Positions 39,121 to 52,400 of a stretch of DNA of 64,000 bases are shown in pieces. The stretch's first letter is position 1. Each line of letters begins with the position of its first letter. The notes under the pieces are model-generated. The model was given only the letters and a program-made list of their open reading frames with translations, searched no databases and had not been told where the DNA came from. Both the position numbers and the translations under genes were made by a program. The DNA comes from Lycocorax pyrrhopterus obiensis (Eukaryota; Chordata; Aves; Passeriformes; Paradisaeidae): contig JACSVZ010000012.1 in the NCBI GenBank assembly GCA_014706295.1, forward strand, positions 12,332,227 to 12,396,226. The letters are read 5' to 3'.

Positions 39121-40109
39121 GCAGGGCTGTGATGGGGAGCCCAGTGGAGGCTGGGCAGGGCAGGAAGGACCAGCAGTGTCCTGACAAGGACCATTCACAG
39201 AGGCTGACACCAGAATATCGTGAGAAAACAACTTGCAAAGGGAGAACATCTAAAAAGGGAGTGAGAAAAATGTTAATTTGGATGGGCAAGAATTTCCTCC
39301 TTGACAGCAGTTAGTGCTCTGCAAATTATGGATGCAAATGCATTTTGCACTTACATAACAGACTGGGTCTCCTTTTCTGACTCATAGGTGCTCTTGCTAC
39401 CAAAATGCTTTTGTTTTTAATTTAACAGGACTGCAATAAGTGGATTGTTTTGTTTTGAATATTGCCATCAACAATGAAGTATCTACAGACCAAATTGATG
39501 CCCTCCAGTTCAGTGATTATTTTGGATTATTCTTCATTTGCACCTGTTCAGCCTTGCAGTGCTGAGAACACTGCTCAGATTTACATGACTTGGTTCACAA
39601 ATCCACTGTGGGTGAATATGAAGGAAAATTCAACAAGTAGAGCCTCTAAGTCATGTCTCCTCTGAAAAAAAGTATTTTACTAACTGAACAAAATATTTGC
39701 AATTGATGCCATTGATGCTTTAAAAATATAATACAATAATAATAAGATTTAGAGTTACTTTTCAAACAAAGCTTTAGTCTAGACAAGTGAGGAAAAAATC
39801 AGTTAATTGTTATTTATATGAAAAACCCTCTGCAACAAAAATTTCTAAAAATATCAGCAATAGCTCTGTGTGTTGTTCCTTGCAATTATCTGGGCCAATC
39901 TTGCATTCTCTGCATGCACTATTTCTTCTGAAAAGAATTGTTTCAAATACCAGGCTTCACAAATGTAAGCATGCAAATGGTTATCCTGATTCTGTATCTG
40001 ACATCAGTAACTTCAAAATATGCAAGAAACCTCTGAAAACACCACTCCTCAGCAAAGCTCCCCCTCAAAAAGAAGTTTTTTCCATTACCTGATGTGGGAA
40101 TGTGATACA

Positions 40110-40316
40110 ATTTCATAGAATCATGGAATGGTTTGGGTTGGAAGGGATCCTAAGGATCATTTCATTCCACCCCCTGCCCTGGGCAGGGACACCTTCCACT
40201 ATCCCAGGTTGCTCCAAAGCCCCATCCAGCCTGGCCTTGGACACTTCCAGGGATCCAAGGGGCAGCCACAGCTGCTCTGGGCACCCTGTGCCAGGGTCTC
40301 ACCACCCTTATCTTTC
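40110..40316 (-). mobile_element. CR1 LINE fragment (3' end)
   Basis: The minus strand ends with the CR1 terminal pattern CCATTCCATGATTCTATG. On the plus strand it begins ATAGAATCATGGAATGG and continues GGTTTGGGTTGGAAGGGATC, GGGCAGGGACACCTTCCACT and CCATCCAGCCTGGCCTTGGA. About 207 bp survive, a severely 5'-truncated copy as is usual for CR1. It is less diverged than the copy at 38.4 kb, suggesting a younger insertion. Only the 3' untranslated region is represented. Confidence 0.95.
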
Positions 40317-43300
40317 TGAAATAGGCCAGGATTACTTCTTAAAACATTCTGTATGTCCTTTTCTAAGTACAGCTTGTGTTCTTATTATTCAGCTAATTCC
40401 TGTTTGTTTTTATGCTACATTATGCATATGCATAAGGCTTTTAACCCCTTCCTCCACCATCTTCACCAAACATAGGTTATTTTTCAAAGCACTTTACTGT
40501 CTTGGAACACAGCTTCTGCAACACTCCACCTGCATCTCCTGGGGGCATTGCATGCATTGCATTTTAAAAAACTATTTACAAAAATAACCAAGTCAGGGTA
40601 TCCCTTTTATCTTGTCCGCTGTCATGCTTAGTTCTTCGTGAAAATCCTCACCATAGTAAAAAGTGGTCAAAATCTACACAGCTTGGTAACCTTCACAACC
40701 ATCCTGCAGGATTGTTACGGCTGAGGGTGCCCAGACACTTTCTGTGGTACACAAAACACCCCCCACACACAGAGATCCTTGTTTTCTGTGACTTGGCTCG
40801 GAAGAGACTCTCTCAGACAGAAAAGGAAGCCTCCACACCTTAGCATGGAATTGCAGCAGAATGAACATTACATAAAGCAAATTATCATGCCATAAAGCAA
40901 TATTATTATATCAGCAGCTGACAACTGTAGGTCACCTCTTCCCATCACTGTTCTCCATCATGTGATGACCACAACCCAAATAAACAACAAAGAGAGGAAG
41001 CATTAATGTTACAGGAAGGCACTCCGGCACCACCACTCTCCTCACTGTACATTGATTTACCTGGTTACACTATTTTACCTTTAAAGCTCACTTGGATAGC
41101 TAAGATTCCTATATTCCCCTTGTAAATTCTCTTGCCATATAAATTTACTGTACAAGAGCATAACCGTGTAAGTAAGTAAATAAATAAATAAATGGATTTT
41201 TTGGGGGCAGTCACGATCACTGCATCATTTGTTAGTTCCTTGGATTTTCATTCCTTTCTGCATTCCAGTATCCTTTCCACCTGCACTGAAGTCTCTCTAT
41301 GCACACACTTTGTTTCCCATATTACTAAGTGAAAGTTGTAATGATCACCTGATTCCTTGAACTATAACTAAAGTCTGATCTATTATTTGCTGCCAATTGA
41401 AAGGAAAAAGCAACATAAAGGAAAACTGACAAGAGAATTTTGCCAGATGCCTATCACAGAGCTAGCTTATCAACCTCTGTGAGAATAGCGCCAGTGTTTG
41501 ATACCCCAAAGCCAGTCTTTCATCAAACTTAAGGAATTATTTATTTTTTTTATCGTGTTTCAAACTTCTACAGCAAAAGAAAGCCACGCCAATCCCAATC
41601 AACCATCTCTGTAGGTTAGTGGACTTAAACTGGAAAAAGAGAAAAAAAAGAAGAAAATAAGTTTTAGTTATTTTTGTGAAACTGCTTCTAAACCTATGCT
41701 TGTCTCTCTAACTTGTATAAGAGCTCAGCCAAACAGATTTTCAGTTTGTTTAGTGATTTTGGGACATGCAGTTATGTTTGGTTCAATTCTGTTTCAGAAA
41801 ATATTTGGCCATCTAACATATACTCAAAAAAACCCATTTCATGGGTCTTTTTTGCTCTTTTCTAGGTGTGGAACTTTCATTCTACTTTATACACTGACTG
41901 CCTTTACTGCTTTTTAAGGAAAAAAAGAGTTTGGTCAAGCAGTTTGACAACCAAGCCTGCATTTCATAAACTGTGCTTCAGGAATGTGAGGAAATCACAG
42001 GGGTTTTTTAATCTGTAAAACCAGACTTCACTCTGGATGAGCTAAGAATCTTCTTTGTGTGAGTAGGACTCAGACACTAATATGAGAGGAAGTTATGGCA
42101 ATAATTAACAGCTATTTGAAGTAAAACTCATTTAGAAATATAATGAACTCAGAACACTTAAGCAGACTTCATTCAGGGAACGATAAAAGAATAGCTTACA
42201 GAAATATGGCCAGAATTGCATTTACATTTACATCACCTACTTTTGTAACACCTTCCCCTTCCTCTGTTTCTAAAGGAAATAATGTAAAAAATGCTCTTTG
42301 CTGGACTTCTGGTAGCGGATTTAAAACTCAAATTGTAAATTATAGCCTTTACTGTCCACTCACTTCCACTTCGGTGAAGAATTCATCCCCTGACCACTCA
42401 ATAGCTAGAGAAAATCTACCACAAGCAGTTTTAATTATTATTTACAAAATGAAAGAAAAGCAGTTCAAGAAGCGAGACTCAAAATGATTCGTTGCAATCT
42501 GAAATTCCTTCAGTTATTTGCATAACCATCCAATATGTTTTAATGGCTGCAGCTATGAGATTATCTAAATTCATGAAGAATATATATTTATTAACACATA
42601 TACTCAGCACTTTTACTCTTCTCTGATTAGAATGTCAGGTGAACATTTCAAGTGAGGGAAAATGAATCGTGAGCTAACGACGGGCAGCTCTGTCTCACCT
42701 GACTCACTCAAGTGAAGAGCCTCTAATGGACACTGGGGGGATGCATTAAATTAGGAACCAACACCATTGAGTTCTCTCAAATTTCCTTTAAATAAAAAGC
42801 AAGAAGAAAAGGTTAATTAAGTTCTACCACGCAATTCTATTAACAATACCCATGATTACTGTAGCACGAGGAGGACATTAAATTCAAAAAACGGAAAAAG
42901 AAAGGGGGAAGAGGCCCCACTGAAGTAGGCAGCTGGTCAATCAGAATGACTGAGCAGCGGGGCTGCTTTCAGGCACTGCAGGCTCTGAGGCTTCTATAGC
43001 AAAATATCCTAACAAATAAAATCCTAACAAACTAAGTTTCTGCCCAAAACTATGACACAGAAAGGCTCGTAACCTAATATGCAACTATAAGTTGGTAATA
43101 TATAATATTATTTTCTGTTGTCATCAGACTCCTGTATTTTGTCCTACGAAGCAGAATTTGACAAGGAGAGTCATATATCTGTAACTTGATATCCTGGCCC
43201 ACCAGGGCTTTGTGATTTGGATTTCTAGCTTGACCAATTTCTCTCAAAGAAAACAAACCATCTCAGCATTTGTTTGGAATGAAATATGAAAATTGAAATA

Positions 43301-46300
43301 TTTGAAAATATACTCTATTCAGAGAAATCATGAGGGCTTTTACAAGACGTTTCGCTGTCTGGCCTCTCACAGGTTTTTCTGTGCTAATTCTGTCAGCTCA
43401 GCAACTGCTCGCAGTGTTCCCTGCAAATTTAAATAAGGTCTTAAACTAAAAATAACCATCTACAGAGATTCCTAAAGATATATTTGCACAATCCAAACAC
43501 TATCAATTTAAACTGTATCTTAATAAGAACAGAATGTGTAGATTTTCAGCACCTGAAAATAATAATAATAAAAAAAAATTGATGTGTCTAAATCAAATAT
43601 TTTCACTTCAACATTTTTCTTGTCTAGTCCCCCAAAACTACTGAATATCCTCCAGACACAGATGTACTTTATGAAGAGAATAAATTGGAAAATAAAATAT
43701 TTCTTACGTAACCAGAGAGTAGAGAAAGATGAAAGCAGGTATCAACAGCCTGCAACTTTTTTTGTATTTGATTCCAGATTTTATTAAGTGTTTCAATTTA
43801 GCCTGGCCAAAACATGGCACTTCCTTGAAAAGAGTGGAACGGACTCAAAAGATTAATGACAGTAAAATTATCCTAATCTGTCATAAGCTCTGATATAACA
43901 GTAAGAGGAAGTAATTTGCTTTAGTAAAAAGCAATGATCACCAAAGCATGAAAATTAACACTCCACAGAGGTAGATATTAAATGAGAAATATTAGCTGCA
44001 TCAGCACATTGGAGACAATTATAAACTGCAGAGGATTTCTGGGACTGAGAAATACTGTATTTATTATGATAAAGTCAGTTTTACCACTCAGTAAATGCTC
44101 AGTTTGTGATTTTAGTACTGAATTTCTTTCCCCTCAAAGGTAACCTGCATTACTGCTTTCCAGAATTTATATCACTTTTGTTTCCTTTATGCATTATTGC
44201 TTACTTTATCTCATGGAAACTTATTAATACAGAGAAGGCAAAAAAAAACCACTGAGTATTACTTTATTTTATTACTTTCCTTGAGCACCCAAACAACACC
44301 TGACATGTTTTTGAGAAATTATATTAGTCAAAAAGGGCTTTTTATCAGTTTCAGTCAGCGAGCGTTTATGAACAGATGAGAGCCTCTCTTTTTTCTTTTT
44401 TTTTTTTTTCCACAAAGAGAAATAAATATGAGAAGATAAGTAAAAGTACACAGGGAAGATACTTTGGCTTTGCATTCTTGTATTACAGAATAAATTCAAG
44501 CTGAAGATTTTTATAACCACCAGCATTCATAGTGAAAGGTGCTAATGCATCATTATGATCTAGCAGGTTGCTCGCTGTGTTTTACAGCCTTTCACACTAC
44601 ATTAACCTTTTGTACCTCAAGTATTTATGACCTCATAAGTAAGTATTTATCAAACTGAAAGCTCATATACAGCACTGTGTTTTAGCTCTCAGTTTTTAGG
44701 AACATTTATAATTTCTTTTTGCCTGAATTTAGAATCACTTTGGTTTACAGTCCATATTTTTGGCGAAGATATTAATGCAAAGTAAAACTGTTTTTCCCGC
44801 TATCCATGGAAATGACACAAAACTATGAAATGCCTTAAATAGGGTCTCATGGCAAGGTAAAACAAAACAAAACAACCCCCAACAAAACAACTTTGCATGC
44901 AGATTTTACTCTAGAATAAAATAAGAAACTGTTAGAAAAAGCAAATATAGCTGTTTTGCTTTCTGCAATATTCAACAGTGTATCAGAGCCAAACAACCAA
45001 AAGTAGTCTTGGCATGAGAATCATCACAATTACTTAAGTAATAGGTTCCTCACCTACATTTGTTCTGTATTTAACAAAAAAAAAAACAAACCACAAAATA
45101 TACCAATTCAGGCATATGCACAGCCCCATTTGAGAAAAAAAAACCCACAGCTGGCTAATGTATTGAAGAAATATTGCACAAGTACAGTACGGGTTGCAAA
45201 TATTCTTCCCAGCAATTCATTATGAAATCTGGGGTATTGAAACCTACCATGAGCAAGGCCAAACTATAACTTCACACATGTTCTTATCAAATTTGTGGCT
45301 AACAAACACTACCAATTTTTATATCTCTGAGAGAAACGAGGCCTGTCCAAACCTGTCTTGCCTTTGCTCTCTCCCAGGTGTTGTGTGACAGGGTAAGGCA
45401 GTATCCTCCTGCCCACAGGCACCTGAGCAATGGCAAAAAAAGAAAAGAAGAAAAAAAAATAAAAAGACAGGAAAGGAAGACCATGTGGAAAAATGCCATG
45501 GAAAGAGATGAAGAGTCTCTGCTGCTCAGTTACAACCTTCTGCACACTTATGCAGGGATGGTTGAAAGAACAAGAAGTGAGCCTCAGCCTCCAAGGGGTT
45601 TCAGCCTGCTGGTAATTGTACTAGATACACATCACTATTGGCCTTGACTGCTGCAGTTATTGTGGGGAAGAAAGGAAAAAAAAAAACCAAACATAAGTAA
45701 CTTTGCTGCACGTGGAATAGATTAAGGAGGGCTGAAGTGCCCTTCTCCAACAAGATGCTGCCAGTCTCCTTCCCAGTCATGCTCCTCGTCCACACCATGG
45801 TCTCCTGCCACCCCTCTTGCAGCTTTCTCAGACTGTGCAGTTCAGGCTTTAAACTCAGCAACCCAGCAAGTCAAGGGCCAGTTTCCAGTCCCCATCTGTC
45901 CCAGGTCCCTGCATTTGTAAAGCTAAATACCACAGCCAAACACGTTCATATTTGCTACATATACAACACAGGGAGTTTTAGCCCCTTGCCATGGTCCTGG
46001 CAGCAGTCATGTTCCTTGCATCATTTCATGCCCCATCCCTGACTCCTCAATCCCATTCCTCCTTGGAAGAGAGATGAAAACTGTGCCAAAGCAAAGGAGC
46101 AGATGCATCCTGTCATTGTGTGTGGTATCAGCTCATCACATACCCCAAGGTGGGGGGGGGGAATGAAGAGATGGTAATTTCACACTGTCTGCATGCTATG
46201 TCTGAAAGTAAAAGCAAGCTGCACAGTTCTGCCTTTAAAAAAAGAAAAAAAATATATATATAAATTTCCTAAGTGACAGAGTATCTCACCAACATTCTTT

Positions 46301-47962
46301 TTTATTCATACACCTGAAACATAGCATTCACACAAATCAAGCTGAGACTCTGATCTATTCAAAGCTCAGTGCTCCAAAAGCATCAGTCCAAAATGAAATT
46401 CAGCAATAGCATTCTGTTGTTATGGAGAAAAAAGACTATTTCTCAGTCTAGACACTTGGGCTCAGGATAGCCAGCTTCTGCAATCAATTTTGTCACAGAT
46501 TTGCCTCTGGCAAGTTATTTAAACTACTTGTACCCTAGTTCCTTCTTAACAAAAGCAGAAAAAACAATAATTGTAATTCAGCAAAATCTCACAAAATGGT
46601 CGTAGGGATTAAATAAATCTTTTCATGAGATGCTTGGAGAGGATCATCCTCCAAACTCAACGAGAAAGAATCACACCAGATTAGATCAGCAGCAGCACAT
46701 TCAGAAATATCTCAGTCTTACAGCCAACTCCCAGATCTAAAGAACCGAATATAAAGAAATGCCTTCATCGTTTCAGGACACAGACTTGTAAGGTCTCTGT
46801 CTCAAATTGTTTTGTGCTACCCCGTGAGAGTGGTAGGAAATGAAATTCAACTTCCCTCATATAAGGAATGATCACCTGGAAACACATCAGAAAATCTGGA
46901 GAAAACACAGAAGGGTTGCCTTGCATTCAAACCCAGAGGAGAGCAGCCCTATAACGCACCCAGGGCTCGCCCTGTGCTCCGACAAGCTGCTGGTGATAGA
47001 AACCCCTTGGTCCCTCAGCTGCTCCACAGCAGACACACGCTGCTCCTCAGGCAGCACCACAGCCTGTCACACACCCTCCTGCAGCCCCTGTGGCATCTGT
47101 GTGAGGGCAGAAGCACTGCAAGGTTTCATGACATTGGTTACATCTCTGTGACAAGGCAATTCATCAGCCCCAACGAGCCCGTGCAGGGCAGCACTGAGCC
47201 CCCGTGCTGTGCTCCTGCAGCATCAACCTCGGCCTCAGGTACTTTGTGTATTCCCCACCTTCAATACACCAGAGACCGGACAGTGCGCTTGTGACTGCAG
47301 ACAAAACGCTGCAGCAAACCTCAAAAAAACCCTCAAGCCCTCAGAGCACTCAAAGCTGTTTTTCTCAGTGGCAAAAATTGGCCTCAACGCGCACTAGGAT
47401 ATCGTTTTCACCAAAAGAAGGGCATGGTGCAAAGGTATTTTATCAAAGTGAGAGCAACAAATTTATCACCTGGGCACTATTCCAATTATCGAAGAGCCCA
47501 ACTGCAAAACATGTGAATAGCTTTTGGCATGAAATATCTGATCTTATTGAAAACTGCTGAGCAAGTGCCACACCTGGTTCTGCATTTCATCAACGGCGCA
47601 AGGTGTCACAAAGCATCCCCCAAATAATTAGTTCTTTCAATTGCATCTTAAAGATTTTCTAGTTTATCCCCATTTCTTCGCCCCAAAAGTATGCTCAAGA
47701 AAAATCCCTTGTAATAAATGCACAGTTGGTTGGAGCAACAAACTTATCACCAACCAGCTTTCTTCCCTTCTTTTTAGTTCCAGCAGCAACACACACGAGA
47801 GGAGATGCAGCTTTCCAGAAGAGAATGGAGTCACTGGTCTGACACCTCTGTGTGTGATACGAGGAACCTTCCTGCAAATGCCTTAAATAACCCTATGATG
47901 AAGCAAAAAGTCTCCTTTTCCTTACAATAAAGGCAAAGCACCATTCTTCATGGAAGAAAATG

Positions 47963-47988
47963 GATAGTAGATAGATGATAGATAGATA
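47963..47988 (+). repeat. Imperfect GATA microsatellite
   Basis: Short run of GATA/TAGA units with one interruption. Confidence 0.8.
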
Positions 47989-49129
47989 AAAACGAAGTTT
48001 GAATATTCAGCAATACGAGCCCTCTTGTCTTCCCACTGAAGGCAAAAGGCTTTAAAACACGGGGCACAGTGTTTCAATCAAAATAAAAAGTATCAGGTTC
48101 CTAAATTATGGCTCCTAGCTAGCTGGTTCTAACCTTAGCAGCTCTAAATGATCGGTGCCTGAAATATGTCAAATCAATAATTCAATTAATTAGAAAGCTG
48201 CTCAGATGTGGGGCAATACATTACGCCTGTTTAGGTTAAGGAAACTGGAGATACTGAGAGTAGCTTCAGCTTGCTACCTGAATAGATTGTCTGTAGAGAT
48301 ATCAAACAGCTGATGATAGTGGAAAGCAATTTTATATAGTGGGTGGCCAAGGCATACGTGGCTGGGAGGGGTGACACATTTCTCAGCCAGAAACGTGACA
48401 CACAAGATGACTGATTTTTCCAATTGCAAGACCTGCTACACTTGCCTGGCTAGGATCGACATCACCTGTATCACCTGGCACACAGCGAGTACATGTAACG
48501 TTTCTAGTCATGCAATAGCCTGTTCAGGAAGCTTAACTTTGGATAACCCCAGACAAATATCCCAAATCCTCAAACTACAGCTGTGGAAAACTTTCAGGCA
48601 GAAAAATTAGATGCGTTGGGCTAAGGTGGACACATAGGAGCCTGGGATATATAAATTTGTTGTCCTAAAAGTATGTACTTGGAAAAGAAAAAAAACAAAC
48701 AAAATAAAAAAAAAACCCAGAAAGTAATAAAACACTACAGTTGTATTGAAAACAGAGGTATCTCTTAATGCAAAATAATAATAAAATGATAAAAAAGGGG
48801 GCTCTCTCCACTAGAAAGCGCAGAACAGAATCAGTGAATCAGACTCTGGTGCCTTTGATTGAACATGTTTTGTCTCTAAAATGCATTAAAATCTTTGGAA
48901 AGTTGACTTTGCTGTACATGCAAAAAAGAGAACTAACACGGGAAATGGCTGCAAGTTTCTTTCAAGAGAGAACAGAGAGATAAAAGGAATGGATGTGCAA
49001 TGCTTTCAACTCAGTGGGGAAAAAAAAAAAAAAAAGAGAAGAGGGAGCCCAGCTCAGAAATGAGAGCAAGTTCTAAAATTGGAAACACTTGCTGGAGACG
49101 GGAAGAAGCCAATAGCAACATTTTAGGCT

Positions 49130-49420
49130 GGTGTGAAAGCGCTTTCAGTGCATGTGTGAGCCGTTTCACACGTACGGCTGCTGCCAGCCTGGATGTGAAC
49201 CGCAGCAGCCGCACGGTGCCGGAGCTCTCCGGCACCCGCACTCCAGCACGCCCGGCCAGCAGCTCCCGCACGCTCCGCACCCCACGGTGCACGGATCTGC
49301 TCCTGCAGCCCATCCCTTCACAGGCAGCCCTGGCCAGTCCCTGGGAACACCAGCCCGCCGCCCTTCCAGCCGTCAGTGCTTGCGAGGCTTCTCTCTCAGG
49401 CTAAAAGAGCGTTTTGCAGC
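49130..49420. promoter_or_regulatory. CpG-island-like block inside the large intron
   Basis: I count about 20 CpG dinucleotides in roughly 290 bp of GC-rich sequence, in a region where CpG is otherwise scarce. It could be an unmethylated regulatory element or an internal promoter. No open frame on either strand looks like a protein, and I see no clear TATA box or start site. Confidence 0.4.
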
Positions 49421-52400
49421 TAAATTCCTGTGTGCCACGGTATGGGTTTGCTGGGGTGGCACCTGCTCATGAAGATCAAACAGTGGTCGTGCATTAAAAA
49501 TGATTCACTGTCTACACTGCAAATATGTTGACTCCTCCAATTACACTAATTGCAATGCATTTTAAGATCAACACTTTAAGGGATTACTATAAAATGCAAG
49601 TTTTTCAATTTGCTCAAAATCTGCTTTTTCATCTCATTTTAATTTCTCTTTTACAACCTTCATTTTTCAATACAAGCTAAGATTTATTTTTTTTCCAAAC
49701 ACTCTGTCTAGAATACATTCTGTATTTAAAAAGAAGTCAAAAGTGACATTCGTATATAAACAACCAAGCTCCATTATTTCTGCTGCTCCTGCTTGGGAAA
49801 GTTTTGCCACCTGTCCCTGTCAGATTTTCTTTAAAGAAAAAAAGGAAGCTTATGTATGAGAACAAGGAAATACAAATATTCAGAGGTGAAATTTGGCACC
49901 TGTTTCGCTAAATTTGGCAACAATGTAATTGTAAACTATGTAAGAAAGGAAATAGGGTGGAATGTGTCCACGAGAAACCATATTTCTCAGCACAATAAAA
50001 ATTTCCATACCCGTAAAACGAAAAGAATAAGCACTCCAAGCACATAGGCAATGGAATTGCCACATTTTCAAGTAAATGCATAAGTTTAAAGCAAATTTCT
50101 CTGGCCAAAACTATGAAATTTTCCTCTAAGTAAAAATCCACAAGATTTCTTTCTGAGTATCTCCTAGCTTTAAGATGAATACTTGAAAATATTTTAAATA
50201 AATCAACATTTTATAACCACATTTTTGGCAACAAATCTCTTTAAACAATAGCAGCAATAATAACTTTTGCAATGTGGACATATTAAAAAATAAACCACAT
50301 CCTCATGAAAAGCAAAATTAGGTGTCCCAGCATTGTCATAACATGAAAAACCGTAAATTTGCATACTTGGAGTTTTGTAGATCTCTCTTTTCTCGCACAT
50401 TATGCTGTTATAACCCATAAGATCTTTTTTTAACTTCAGCTTCCACTGGAGGAGCTTCATCTGCAAACACTAATTAGCACAGGCAGGCTCAGAGCTTCCT
50501 GGCTAGCTGGGTGATCGTGCCTGCAATATGTTGCAGCCTTGGTACACATCTTGTTTTCAAATCAAATATTTAGATACTGCTCTGGAACAGCTGGAACTTG
50601 TGTGAATCCTTATGAAATTAAATAGTTGACATCTTTTGACGCACTTTTTATAACAGCAACAAAAAAACCCCACAGACATAGAAAAGACTTGATTGTAAGC
50701 ACGCTCCCCTCTTCTGATTGAATCAGAAGGCAGTCTGCTGCCTTTTTTTTTAATCTTTTATAAATCAGAGAATAAAGGAAAAGTATTTTAATCACAATCC
50801 AAAGCAAAAAAAGCACAGCAAGAGAAACCCTCCATTTGTGCTTTGGTCGGGATAAGGAATCTGGGAGGCAGTGCCAGCCTTATCCCAGAGTCTGCAAGCA
50901 GTCAGTTCATAAAGGTGGAGATGTCCTCAACAGCAAACAATCTGCTCCTCTGTCCCACGGAGGGAGTTTCATGTTCTCTGTCTGCCCCACCCGGAGGTGT
51001 TATCAGGCCTGGGGGCAGAGGCAGGTGAGGAGCTGCCCCACGGGTGCTGTTTTACCCCCTCCTTTCACAGGCGTTTTTGCAGAGCTGGTTGCTATGGCAG
51101 GGAAGAAGCGCTGACACATCCTGCTGCCATTTGCAGGTGGGTGTTAAATGGGTATCTCCGTTTGTGCTCTGGGGTAAACTGATTATATTTCAGAGGCAAT
51201 GGCAACTTCCCAGGTAGGGAAGAGACCAGAGGCAGCGGCAGCTGCTTCAGTGGGTGAGATTTAAAGAGGTCTCTGCTGGAAAAGCAAATGCAAAAAGCCC
51301 CTTTAAGCAAGGATAGCAGAAGACTTAAGGGATCTGTCTTAAAAAGCTGTTGAGAAGTTTTTCTAAATCCAAAAAGGCAGCACAATGTGCTGATGCTTCA
51401 ACACAACTGCGTGGGATATCAGCTGAAAAAGCATCTAGAACCAGCAAGTTGCTGCAATTTGGATACAAAAATACCAGAGAATTCATGTATGTTCTTCACA
51501 TCAACTATATATTTCCTTCAGAGATTCCATATTCTCTCCATGCCACATTAAAATCAGTGGTAGCTTTGTACCTCCTATAGGGCAAGAGGAAATGAAAGTG
51601 AGCTAGTAGATAATACTGGAATGAGCAAAAACTGGGAAGAGACAGAAAATAGAGACAAAGCATACATAATGAAAAACAACATAAATGGAAAACAAAAGAC
51701 TGTAAAAAAGGAATAGTGTTGTAGAGATGAAAAGGAAGATAAGACAATGAAAATGCACACAAAGATTAAAAGCAGGCAAGAAGCAAGCAAAAGAAGAGGA
51801 AGGTTTTGCAACTATTTTTTGAAAATAGCAATTATTTTGTATTTGTATATAAAACCCTCCCAATATATTAGGGAGGTCAGACATGGTCAGCCCACCACAC
51901 TGTGTCACAGGTTTGTAAAGAAATTGCCATACACGTGTAGGATTAATTAAAGACAAAAAAAAAAAACAACCCAGGTTACTCTCTTATCCCTTCTTCTGGA
52001 ATTTCTACAATTAATTAATAAATTATTGGTCATTTAATGTCTAGGTCTGTGCAATTTAAAATGACCAACCGATTCTTTCTGCATATCACAGAAAGACCAA
52101 ATAGGCTGTGATGTGCCTGGTAGAGTATTAGCTCAGTGTAATTCTTTTTCCAGCAAAGTCTGAAAAGAAGAACTTCTAACCCTTCCCTGAATGCAGATCT
52201 AGTGAATAAGAACATTTTACTGTCTGCTTCTGCCTGCAATGTCTATCTCAGCCTGTCAAGCCACCGGTAGAGCATAAAGCAGCCTCAAACTTACAGATGG
52301 ATTCACCTGCTTGCAGGTCAAGCCAAGACAGACGGACATGCCTCATTACTGTCTTTCTAATACTGATGGATAGTGAAGTTAAATGTTTGAATCAAGCCAC

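Noticed and set aside
38395..40316. Two CR1 copies in opposite orientation as a hairpin or dsRNA source
   Set aside because: They are 1.2 kb apart but overlap little in consensus position and are strongly diverged, so stable pairing is unlikely.
40102..40587. Plus-strand open frame of 161 codons
   Set aside because: Its first part is antisense CR1 3' untranslated sequence and the rest resembles no protein.
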